Made by a program: the position numbers and the translations under genes. The notes under the pieces are model-generated. The model saw nothing but the letters and a program-made list of their open reading frames with translations, had not been told where the DNA came from and ran no database searches. A stretch of DNA of 64,000 nt from Prostheceraeus crozeri (taxonomy: Eukaryota > Platyhelminthes > Polycladida > Euryleptidae), in assembly GCA_907163375.1 (NCBI GenBank), contig CAJQUW010005739.1, positions 62,001-126,000 of the forward strand. Reading direction: 5' to 3'. This document shows positions 55,201 through 64,000 of this stretch, in pieces. How positions within the stretch are numbered: the first letter of the stretch is position 1; each line of letters opens with the position of its first letter.

Positions 55201-58200
55201 TTTTGGGACATTGGCGAAAAACGACAGAGTTAGAATTTTGGACGTTTTGGGCTCTAGCGTCAAAACGAAGCATCGGATTGGAAAACGGATTTCAGATTTG
55301 GAATCAGCATGAAATTCTCTATCAACATGGTGAGTTTCAAGTCAATCGGAGAGAAAAGATTTTCAACATTTTTCGAAAAAACGACAGAGTTAGAATTTTG
55401 GACGTTTTGGGCTGTAGCGCCAAAACGAAGCATCGGATGGGAAAACGGAGGCCAGATTCGGATTCAGCGTGAAATTCTGCATCGGTATGGTGAATTTGAA
55501 AGCAATCGGAGAGAAAAAATTTTCGCTGACGTCCCCCCCCCCGGCACCGACCTTCCAACTTTGCTTCCAGTGGACGGATTTTGTCGTGCAATAGGTCGTT
55601 TGAAAGCTAAGAGTGAGACAAATTCACTGAAAGAATCGGCTTGTTCATATCGGTCTTCGTTTAGATGTGAAACGCCATTTAAGATTTTGGGACATTGGCG
55701 AAAAACGACAGAGTTAGAATTTTGGACGTTTTGGGCTCTAGCGTCAAAACGAAGCATCGGATTGGAAAACGGATTTCAGATTTGGAATCAGCATGAAATT
55801 CTCTATCAACATGGTGAGTTTCAAGTCAATCGGAGAGAAAAGATTTTCAACATTTTTCGAAAAAACGACAGAGTTAGAATTTTGGTCGTTTTGGGCTGTA
55901 GCGCCAAAACGAAGCATCGGATGGGAAAACGGAGGCCAGATTCGGATTCAGCGTGAAATTCTGCATCGGTATGGTGAATTTGAAAGCAATCGGAGAGAAA
56001 AAATTTTCGCTGACGTCCCCCCCCCCGGCACCGACCTTCCAACTTTGCTTCCAGTGGACGGATTTTGTCGTGCAATAGGTCGTTTGAAAGCTAAGAGTGA
56101 GACAAATTCACTGAAAGAATCGGCTTGTTCATATCGGTCTTCGTTTAGATGTGAAACGCCATTTAAGATTTTGGGACATTGGCGAAAAACGACAGAGTTA
56201 GAATTTTGGACGTTTTGGGCTCTAGCGTCAAAACGAAGCATCGGATTGGAAAACGGATTTCAGATTTGGAATCAGCATGAAATTCTCTATCAACATGGTG
56301 AGTTTCAAGTCAATCGGAGAGAAAAGATTTTCAACATTTTTCGAAAAAACGACAGAGTTAGAATTTTGGTCGTTTTGGGCTGTAGCGCCAAAACGAAGCA
56401 TCGGATGGGAAAACGGAGGCCAGATTCGGATTCAGCGTGAAATTCTGCATCGGTATGGTGAATTTGAAAGCAATCGGAGAGAAAAAATTTTCGCTGACGT
56501 CCCCCCCCCCGGCACCGACCTTCCAACTTTGCTTCCAGTGGACGGATTTTGTCGTGCAATAGGTCGTTTGAAAGCTAAGAGTGAGACAAATTCACTGAAA
56601 GAATCGGCTTGTTCATATCGGTCTTCGTTTAGATGTGAAACGCCATTTAAGATTTTGGGACATTGGCGAAAAACGACAGAGTTAGAATTTTGGACGTTTT
56701 GGGCTCTAGCGTCAAAACGAAGCATCGGATTGGAAAACGGATTTCAGATTTGGAATCAGCATGAAATTCTCTATCAACATGGTGAGTTTCAAGTCAATCG
56801 GAGAGAAAAAATTTTCAACATTTTTCGAAAAAACGACAGAGTTAGAATTTTGGTCGTTTTGGGCTGTAGCGCCAAAACGAAGCATCGGATGGGAAAACGG
56901 AGGCCAGATTCGGATTCAGCGTGAAATTCTGCATCGGTATGGTGAATTTGAAAGCAATCGGAGAGAAAAAATTTTCGCTGACGTCCCCCCCCCCGGCACC
57001 GACCTTCCAACTTTGCTTCCAGTGGACGGATTTTGTCGTGCAATAGGTCGTTTGAAAGCTAAGAGTGAGACAAATTCACTGAAAGAATCGGCTTGTTCAT
57101 ATCGGTCTTCGTTTAGATGTGAAACGCCATTTAAGATTTTGGGACATTGGCGAAAAACGACAGAGTTAGAATTTTGGACGTTTTGGGCTCTAGCGTCAAA
57201 ACGAAGCATCGGATTGGAAAACGGATTTCAGATTTGGAATCAGCATGAAATTCTCTATCAACATGGTGAGTTTCAAGTCAATCGGAGAGAAAAAATTTTC
57301 AACATTTTTCGAAAAAACGACAGAGTTAGAATTTTGGTCGTTTTGGGCTGTAGCGCCAAAACGAAGCATCGGATGGGAAAACGGAGGCCAGATTCGGATT
57401 CAGCGTGAAATTCTGCATCGGTATGGTGAATTTGAAAGCAATCGGAGAGAAAAAATTTTCGCTGACGTCCCCCCCCCCGGCACCGACCTTCCAACTTTGC
57501 TTCCAGTGGACGGATTTTGTCGTGCAATAGGTCGTTTGAAAGCTAAGAGTGAGACAAATTCACTGAAAGAATCGGCTTGTTCATATCGGTCTTCGTTTAG
57601 ATGTGAAACGCCATTTAAGATTTTGGGACATTGGCGAAAAACGACAGAGTTAGAATTTTGGACGTTTTGGGCTCTAGCGTCAAAACGAAGCATCGGATTG
57701 GAAAACGGATTTCAGATTTGGAATCAGCATGAAATTCTCTATCAACATGGTGAGTTTCAAGTCAATCGGAGAGAAAAGATTTTCAACATTTTTCGAAAAA
57801 ACGACAGAGTTAGAATTTTGGTCGTTTTGGGCTGTAGCGCCAAAACGAAGCATCGGATGGGAAAACGGAGGCCAGATTCGGATTCAGCGTGAAATTCTGC
57901 ATCGGTATGGTGAATTTGAAAGCAATCGGAGAGAAAAAATTTTCGCTGACGTCCCCCCCCCCGGCACCGACCTTCCAACTTTGCTTCCAGTGGACGGATT
58001 TTGTCGTGCAATAGGTCGTTTGAAAGCTAAGAGTGAGACAAATTCACTGAAAGAATCGGCTTGTTCATATCGGTCTTCGTTTAGATGTGAAACGCCATTT
58101 AAGATTTTGGGACATTGGCGAAAAACGACAGAGTTAGAATTTTGGACGTTTTGGGCTCTAGCGTCAAAACGAAGCATCGGATTGGAAAACGGATTTCAGA

Positions 58201-60815
58201 TTTGGAATCAGCATGAAATTCTCTATCAACATGGTGAGTTTCAAGTCAATCGGAGAGAAAAAATTTTCAACATTTTTCGAAAAAACGACAGAGTTAGAAT
58301 TTTGGTCGTTTTGGGCTGTAGCGCCAAAACGAAGCATCGGATGGGAAAACGGAGGCCAGATTCGGATTCAGCGTGAAATTCTGCATCGGTATGGTGAATT
58401 TGAAAGCAATCGGAGAGAAAAAATTTTCGCTGACGTCCCCCCCCCCGGCACCGACCTTCCAACTTTGCTTCCAGTGGACGGATTTTGTCGTGCAATAGGT
58501 CGTTTGAAAGCTAAGAGTGAGACAAATTCACTGAAAGAATCGGCTTGTTCATATCGGTCTTCGTTTAGATGTGAAACGCCATTTAAGATTTTGGGACATT
58601 GGCGAAAAATGACAGAGTTAGAATTTTGGACGTTTTGGGCTCTAGCGTCAAAACGAAGCATCGGATTGGAAAACGGATTTCAGATTTGGAATCAGCATGA
58701 AATTCTCTATCAACATGGTGAGTTTTAAGTCAATCGGAGAGAAAAAATTTTCAACATTTTTCGAAAAAACGACAGAGTTAGAATTTTGGTCGTTTTGGGC
58801 TGTAGCGCCAAAACGAAGCATCGGATGGGAAAACGGAGGCCAGATTCGGATTCAGCGTGAAATTCTGCATCGGTATGGTGAATTTGAAAGCAATCGGAGA
58901 GAAAAAATTTTCGCTGACGTCCCCCCCCCCGGCACCGACCTTCCAACTTTGCTTCCAGTGGACGGATTTTGTCGTGCAATAGGTCGTTTGAAAGCTAAGA
59001 GTGAGACAAATTCACTGAAAGAATCGGCTTGTTCATATCGGTCTTCGTTTAGATGTGAAACGCCATTTAAGATTTTGGGACATTGGCGAAAAATGACAGA
59101 GTTAGAATTTTGGACGTTTTGGGCTCTAGCGTCAAAACGAAGCATCGGATTGGAAAACGGATTTCAGATTTGGAATCAGCATGAAATTCTCTATCAACAT
59201 GGTGAGTTTTAAGTCAATCGGAGAGAAAAAATTTTCAACATTTTTCGAAAAAACGACAGAGTTAGAATTTTGGTCGTTTTGGGCTGTAGCGCCAAAACGA
59301 AGCATCGGATGGGAAAACGGAGGCCAGATTCGGATTCAGCGTGAAATTCTGCATCGGTATGGTGAATTTGAAAGCAATCGGAGAGAAAAAATTTTCGCTG
59401 ACGTCCCCCCCGCCCGGCACCGACCTTCCAACTTTGCTTACAGTTGACGGATTTTGTCGTGCAATAGGTCGTTTGAAAGCTAAGAGTGAGACAAATTCAC
59501 TGAAAGAATCGGCTTGTTCATATCGGTCTTCGTTTAGATGTGAAACGCCATTTAAGATTTTGGGACATTGGCGAAAAATGACAGAGTTAGAATTTTGGAC
59601 GTTTTGGGCTCTAGCGTGAAAACGAAGCATCGGATTGGAAAACGGATTTCAGATTTGGAATCAGCATGAAATTCTCTATCAACATGGTGAGTTTTAAGTC
59701 AATCGGAGAGAAAAAATTTTCAACATTTTTCGAAAAAACGACAGAGTTAGAATTTTGGTCGTTTTGGGCTGTAGCGCCAAAACGAAGCATCGGATGGGAA
59801 AACGGAGGCCAGATTCGGATTCAGCGTGAAATTCTGCATCGGTATGGTGAATTTGAAAGCAATCGGAGAGAAAAAATTTTCGCTGACGTCCCCCCCCCCG
59901 GCACCGACCTTCCAACTTTGCTTCCAGTGGACGGATTTTGTCGTGCAATAGGTCGTTTGAAAGCTAAGAGTGAGACAAATTCACTGAAAGAATCGGCTTG
60001 TTCATATCGGTCTTCGTTTAGATGTGAAACGCCATTTAAGATTTTGGGACATTGGCGAAAAATGACAGAGTTAGAATTTTGGACGTTTTGGGCTCTAGCG
60101 TCAAAACGAAGCATCGGATTGGAAAACGGATTTCAGATTTGGAATCAGCATGAAATTCTCTATCAACATGGTGAGTTTCAAGTCAATCGGAGAGAAAAGA
60201 TTTTCAACATTTTTCGAAAAAACGACAGAGTTAGAATTTTGGTCGTTTTGGGCTGTAGCGCCAAAACGAAGCATCGGATGGGAAAACGGAGGCCAGATTC
60301 GGATTCAGCGTGAAATTCTGCATCGGTATGGTGAATTTGAAAGCAATCGGAGAGAAAAAATTTTCGCTGACGTCCCCCCCCCCGGCACCGACCTTCCAAC
60401 TTTGCTTCCAGTGGACGGATTTTGTCGTGCAATAGGTCGTTTGAAAGCTAAGAGTGAGACAAATTCACTGAAAGAATCGGCTTGTTCATATCGGTCTTCG
60501 TTTAGATGTGAAACGCCATTTAAGATTTTGGGACATTGGCGAAAAACGACAGAGTTAGAATTTTGGACGTTTTGGGCTCTAGCGTGAAAACGAAGCATCG
60601 GATTGGAAAACGGATTTCAGATTTGGAATCAGCATGAAATTCTCTATCAACATGGTGAGTTTCAAGTCAATCGGAGAGAAAAGATTTTCAACATTTTTCG
60701 AAAAAACGACAGAGTTAGAATTTTGGTCGTTTTGGGCTGTAGCGCCAAAACGAAGCATCGGATGGGAAAATGGAGGCCAGATTCGGATTCAGCGTCAAAT
60801 TCTACATGGATATGG

Positions 60816-60965
60816 TATATTTCCAGCTCAATCAGACCTCTAGAATCGGTGATAGAAGCGTTTTAAGTTTTTGGATGATGGGTATTACGTCATCAGCTGA
60901 TCGCCACAAACTATATAAGCTGGGAACCGACAGAGACTTGACATTAATACGAGAGATTGTCAACG
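60816..60965 (+). promoter_or_regulatory. TATA promoter and first exon next to the satellite
   Basis: The satellite fades into sequence with TTACGTCATCAGCTGATC (ATF/CREB-like site and E-box, 60886-60903), then TATATAAG (60912-60919), a short exon and a consensus donor ACG/GTAAGT with the intron starting at 60966. The left arm near 6140-6185 has an inverted copy of the same regulatory part. Confidence 0.65.
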
Positions 60966-61626
60966 GTAAGTCGTCTCTCTGAGCTCCGATGATAGCTTCG
61001 GACATTTCAAATTCCGGGTTTCTGTAAGAAACCGACTTAGAAAATTTCATTGCTGATATCAGCTAAGCCGTCATACTTAGAGGTTAGCCAGGAGATGGCC
61101 TTCGTCTCCAGGCCATAAAAGACTCCAAAACTTTAAAGGCTTGTAACTTTGCTTCTACAAGTCCGTTTGACTTGATTCAAAAAAGGTTCGGTCGTTATTG
61201 ACCTGCCCTAAGTGATAGACTACTTATAAAATTTCATAAGTAGTGCTAAAAAAGTGAAAAATTTAAATTCACTAGTTTTGGAGATTTTCTGGGGTTTTCG
61301 ACCCTGCTGAATTCAAGTAAGACATTTATAAAGTTGTGGGAGGCAAGCTTCGGCTTGGAATTTGCAACCTTTGTAAACAATCCACTGGTTTTCATGTCAA
61401 AATCGGGGTCCGGATACCAACACAGTGATATGACGCACGCTCTGTCCGCGGGAGTTTGGATTTGTGGGCCGAGGCCTTGGAGTTGGGATAAGATTCCCTC
61501 TGAGTAATGCCTGTAACGGATTCAAAAGTTCGACACTTTCCACCAATCTCACAATTTAGCTGTATGATTATAAGAATGACTGCCAATGTCGCCTGTTAGT
61601 AATTCTATTTCATCCTTCCTTTACAG
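60966..61626 (+). other. putative first intron (5' untranslated)
   Basis: It begins GTAAGT and ends with a pyrimidine-rich tract and TTTACAG at 61626, 16 bases before the ATG at 61643. Most of it is matched by inverted blocks in the left arm (5290-5490, 5830-6130). No ORF of note. Confidence 0.55.
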
Positions 61627-61642
61627 ATACATAAGTTACAAA

Positions 61643-62737
61643 ATGGGAGGCAACTCAAAATTTTTATTTAAAAAGTGCTCTTGCGGAGAAATAAAGAGAG
61701 GTGGCGAATTCAAACGCCACATTAACAAGTATAAGAATACTCCTCACTTTCACGAGGAAAGAGCCGTTATTTCCGGCTGTACACATTGCCTGAAATTTTT
61801 AAAAGGCAAGGAGCATGAGGCATTTTACATCGCCCACGCCGATTGTCCGCTCAAAAAGGCTAACAATTATATAACATCAGACATCGGCAAAGTGATCGCG
61901 CCCTTCTTCAACGAAGAAACAGTCGATCTAGACGCAGCACTACAAGAGGCTATTGCAACAATTTTGGAACCTGTTGCTTCGGTCACTACCTCATCGACAG
62001 CAGAAGAGAAGGCCCCACTAAGCGATTTGGACTGCTCAGATGACTCCGATTCTGAGGAGGTCGTCATCACTAAAAACGCGGAAGAGATAGGAAAACCGAC
62101 AAATCAGTCTTCCCCGAAAAAGAAAGTGATCGCACCTTCCCCAGTAAAGAAGGGGATTAAGCAGCAGATGAACAGCTGGAATAAGGATGAGCAGATCGCA
62201 AAAGTGAGCCAGGAATATGCACTCACGAAATTAAAAGATGAGCTCACACGTTACAAAAACGATTGTTCGGCCCTTAGGGATGACAATGTCCACCTGAAGG
62301 GTCAGGTAGCCGAGATTCGGACCCTCAAGACCCAAGTAATTAACTTAGAACCTTTCCGCGAAAAGGCGCTTGCCAGCGAAAAACGAGTTGAAGAGCAGGC
62401 GACGTACATAAAATCACTAAAAGCTCAGGAAGAGGTGTCAAATTTAAAAATCGAGCAACTAAAGACTAGCCTGACTGAGAGTCAGAAGAAAGAAGAGAGA
62501 CGAACAACGCTCCACATTCCCATCATCAAGAGCAGAATCGTCGACAGGGTCATCCTTGAGAGTGAGGACTTGGATATTACATTCGAGTGCTACGATGGGG
62601 CGATGGCGGAGATGCGCTGTCTCCATGTCTCCATCAAGCATGATGGCGAAATAAAGGAGCTGCGCCACCGGAAGCGGAAACTGCCAGCCAAATACTTGCC
62701 TCAGCCACCACCATCGAAGGTTCAACGAACCGGTTGA
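61643..62737 (+). CDS. 364-aa zinc-ribbon-like and coiled-coil protein, unknown
   Basis: The ATG at 61643 (MGGNSKF) is the first after the acceptor at 61626; the longer frame upstream runs back into the intron. The N-terminus holds a Cys/His cluster: CSCGE, HINKY, HFHEE, CTHC, HADC, about residues 12-70, a likely zinc-binding fold. An acidic Ser/Asp patch (LSDLDCSDDSDSEE, about 130-146), a basic KKK/SPVKK stretch, a coiled coil (about 185-285) and a beta-rich, basic C-terminus (RHRKRKLPAKYLPQPPP) follow. This suggests a nuclear DNA- or RNA-binding protein. I do not recognise the family. GC content and codon use are unlike the Polinton. Confidence 0.7.
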   Translation: MGGNSKFLFKKCSCGEIKRGGEFKRHINKYKNTPHFHEERAVISGCTHCLKFLKGKEHEAFYIAHADCPLKKANNYITSDIGKVIAPFFNEETVDLDAALQEAIATILEPVASVTTSSTAEEKAPLSDLDCSDDSDSEEVVITKNAEEIGKPTNQSSPKKKVIAPSPVKKGIKQQMNSWNKDEQIAKVSQEYALTKLKDELTRYKNDCSALRDDNVHLKGQVAEIRTLKTQVINLEPFREKALASEKRVEEQATYIKSLKAQEEVSNLKIEQLKTSLTESQKKEERRTTLHIPIIKSRIVDRVILESEDLDITFECYDGAMAEMRCLHVSIKHDGEIKELRHRKRKLPAKYLPQPPPSKVQRTG

Positions 62738-62748
62738 ATTGATTTATG

Positions 62749-62810
62749 GTGAGTTAATATCATCTCTATCACTTGAATATAATTTCATCCATTTTTCCTT
62801 CTATTTTCAG
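62749..62810 (+). other. putative 62-bp intron
   Basis: ATG/GTGAGTT donor at 62749 and a strong polypyrimidine tract with TATTTTCAG acceptor at 62810. It starts 11 bases after the stop codon of the 364-aa frame, so it either lies in the 3' untranslated region or serves another splice form. Confidence 0.5.
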
Positions 62811-62811
62811 A

Positions 62812-62949
62812 TACGACGAGAACGAACCAACGGCTCTCATAAGGGCCACCATGGGGCAAGACATGATAGAACCTCCACGCGGTTTGCCCTCGGCAGTCTT
62901 TAGACTGGCGAATACTATCATTAAGTTAAATCTGCTATCAGTCAACTAG
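62812..62949 (+). CDS. possible 45-codon terminal exon
   Basis: Follows the acceptor at 62810 and reads YDENEPTALIRATMGQDMIE... to a stop at 62949. A second copy with 6 base changes, two of them silent, lies at 63299-63439 within an open frame. The match at protein level supports coding, but no joining upstream exon is certain. Confidence 0.4.
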   Translation, partial: YDENEPTALIRATMGQDMIEPPRGLPSAVFRLANTIIKLNLLSVN

Positions 62950-62958
62950 AACGTTGCA
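62818..62958 (+). repeat. 141-bp direct repeat, copy 1
   Basis: About 96% identical to 63299-63439, offset 481 bp. The two copies bracket the 88-aa gene. Confidence 0.9.
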
Positions 62959-62972
62959 TCACATTAGAGGGG

Positions 62973-62980
62973 TATATAAA
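62973..62980 (+). promoter_or_regulatory. TATA box of the 88-aa gene
   Basis: TATATAAA in the context GGTATATAAACC, 32 bases before the ATG at 63012 and homologous to 5008-5015 on the other strand. Confidence 0.6.
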
Positions 62981-63011
62981 CCACTACCTCTCATTTCATT
63001 TCATTTCAATC

Positions 63012-63278
63012 ATGGAGACACCAAACGCTGCAGTGAATTCTCCTCGCGGACCGCAGTTAAGACCGCGAAATTTATTTAATGAATTTGCTAGAATAGAGGA
63101 GCAAGACAGAGTTCACAACAATCTTGCTCAGATTGGCAATGCGATGACAGCAAGTGTTGCCAATCCAATGAAATGGCCCTACATTCCACCCTCCACTCAA
63201 ATACCAACTATCATGGAAGTCGACACTGCTGAGGTTGAACGGTTTCGACTCTCTCTCAGCAGAATCGGTATGGAGTAA
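63012..63278 (+). CDS. 88-aa protein, paralogue of the 92-aa protein at 4692
   Basis: ATG 32 bases after a TATA box, with a CATTTCATTTCAATC leader. Conserved with the left-arm copy: PRNLFNEFARIEEQDRVHNN, YIPPS, MEVDTAEVERFRLSLSRI. The middle segment differs in length and sequence, while the ends are kept, which points to selection on the protein at some time. Small, mostly helical, no membrane segment. Family unknown. It is bracketed by the 141-bp direct repeats. Confidence 0.6.
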   Translation: METPNAAVNSPRGPQLRPRNLFNEFARIEEQDRVHNNLAQIGNAMTASVANPMKWPYIPPSTQIPTIMEVDTAEVERFRLSLSRIGME

Positions 63279-63298
63279 GATTGCTGATGACGACTCCC

Positions 63299-63439
63299 GA
63301 GAACGAACCACCGGCTCTCTTAAGGGCCACCATGGGGCAAGACATGATAGAACCTCCACGCGGTTTGCCCTGGGCAGTCTTCAGACTGGCGAATACTATC
63401 ATTAAGTTGAATCTGCTATCAGTCAACTTGAACGTTGCA
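63299..63439 (+). repeat. 141-bp direct repeat, copy 2
   Basis: Copy of 62818-62958. Here the frame stays open (MTTPENEPPALLRATM... from 63281 to 63484), reading past the point where copy 1 ends. Confidence 0.9.
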
Positions 63440-64000
63440 AATGAAGTTCGGTGTAATACTTCCTTTCGACGGGCGTTCCTGTAAAGGGCGGCGGTGAAAC
63501 CCGTAGCTATGTATACCGCAAGGGACATTCGGCAATGGTCAATCTTGTTAAACCTCTCTGCGTCATGTTTGCAAGTGATTGCCTCTGTCTCAACGTAGTA
63601 TGCATTCGCGCCAGGGCGACATTTAGCCAACTGTCGAAGGTTGCCTAAAACTTTCCATTGCATACGTTATTAGAACCATGAGTTCTACCTGTCTCTATCA
63701 ATGAGACGAATTGATGAATGGAATGAAATTGGAGGAAACTCGCGCCACACGCAACATAACACACTTCCCTCTTCCGTAGTCTAACAAGCTCTTTACACAT
63801 GGATCGCAGTCGATTGATATCCCTGTATCAGAAGTGTAAGCTATCTTAATTTTTTTAACACTATTTCATCTATTATCATCGCCCATATGAAATGTTATAA
63901 GATTTACAAGTTAGACTAAGCGTGCTACTATTTCCAAATGAAAAAGTATACATGGTTAAATCATCCACTTAAGCCCATCCGTAGTCTAACAAGCTCTTTA
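63440..64000. other. right edge, no gene supported
   Basis: A 22-bp direct repeat starting CCGTAGTCTAACAAGC occurs at 63774-63795 and again at 63979-64000, where the window ends, so the true repeat may be longer. Minus-strand open frames here are not supported by any recognised feature. Confidence 0.6.

Larger units (their letters stand above)
31311..60815 (+). repeat. 484-bp satellite, main block (about 61 units)
   Basis: Unit length is 484 bp, or 485 where the C-run gains one base. Each unit is A (160 bp, starting CGGATTGGAAAACGGATTTC) plus B (324 bp, starting CGGATGGGAAAACGG). B is an A-like repeat with about 164 bp inserted between AAAATTTTC and GCGAAAAACGACAG; the insert begins GCTGACGTCC and holds a run of 9-11 C. 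Units are nearly identical from 35 to 60 kb and irregular from 31.3 to 35 kb. Because 484 is not a multiple of 3 and both strands are open, the long frames in it are by-products of a low stop density. Confidence 0.97.
60816..63760 (+). repeat. right arm of the large inverted repeat
   Basis: Inverted counterpart of about 4480-6240: promoter/intron blocks at 60860-61320 and 61390-61540, small TATA gene region at 62960-63290, and an outer block near 63710-63752. The 364-aa gene is present only in this arm. Confidence 0.7.

Noticed and set aside
31311-60815. Self-cleaving ribozyme in the satellite unit
   Set aside because: I looked for the CTGATGA...GAAA hammerhead core on the plus strand. Only CTGACG is present, so the motif is not met.
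9264-60866. Dozens of open frames of 84-215 codons on both strands of the satellite
   Set aside because: The 484-bp unit is not a multiple of 3, both strands are open at once, and the same peptides appear in shifted frames whenever the C-run changes by one base. This fits low stop density in a repeat, not genes.
63256-63663. Minus-strand 135-codon frame at the right edge
   Set aside because: It overlaps the direct-repeat copy that is open on the plus strand and has a protein-level match there. No promoter or recognised motif supports the minus frame.

Overview
The window is eukaryotic DNA, most likely from an invertebrate animal (an arthropod would fit, but the sequence does not name the species). 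It shows TATA boxes, GT-AG introns, a Ty3/gypsy retrotransposon, a large satellite array and a Polinton/Maverick of the adintovirus-like type. No rRNA, tRNA or CRISPR was seen.

Layout. (1) 1-3422: minus-strand Ty3/gypsy LTR element, a broken fossil cut by the window edge. (2) about 4.0-7.26 kb: short TATA-driven minus-strand genes, then diverged satellite on the minus strand. (3) 7.26-9.04 kb: unexplained spacer. (4) 9307-10492 and 31311-about 60815: one satellite array with a 484-bp unit, made of a 160-bp A part and a 324-bp B part, about 61 units in the right block. (5) 10493-31310: a 20.8-kb Polinton inserted in a B unit, with a perfect 6-bp target duplication (ATGGTG) and AG...CT termini. 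(6) 60.8-63.8 kb: promoter, intron, a 364-residue zinc/coiled-coil gene, a 45-codon exon-like segment and an 88-residue TATA gene. Segments of (2) are inverted copies of segments of (6), so the locus is a lopsided palindrome, with the satellite expansion and the Polinton on one side of its centre.

The Polinton looks whole. In order it carries a membrane/coiled-coil protein, an unknown 273-aa protein, penton-like minor capsid protein, FtsK/HerA-type packaging ATPase, a 101-aa unknown, protein-primed type DNA polymerase B, a minus-strand 433-aa protein with a possible sliding-clamp look, a fibre-like coiled coil, a small alanine-rich protein, double jelly-roll major capsid protein, a pX-like hydrophobic protein, a phospholipase A2-like domain fused to an rve integrase, a minus-strand adenain-like protease, and a 196-aa gene of different style that may be cargo. 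Together these cover replication, integration, capsid assembly, maturation and packaging.

The least expected signals are these. GC-rich micro-hairpins (stems of 4-6 bp, loops of exactly 3 nt) sit just after stop codons and also in frame inside genes of this AT-rich element. The phospholipase-integrase fusion has such hairpins at its joint. About 3.1 kb of nearly pure pyrimidine splits the right inverted repeat. A 20-bp-stem hairpin lies at each terminus. The whole satellite locus has an inverted layout.
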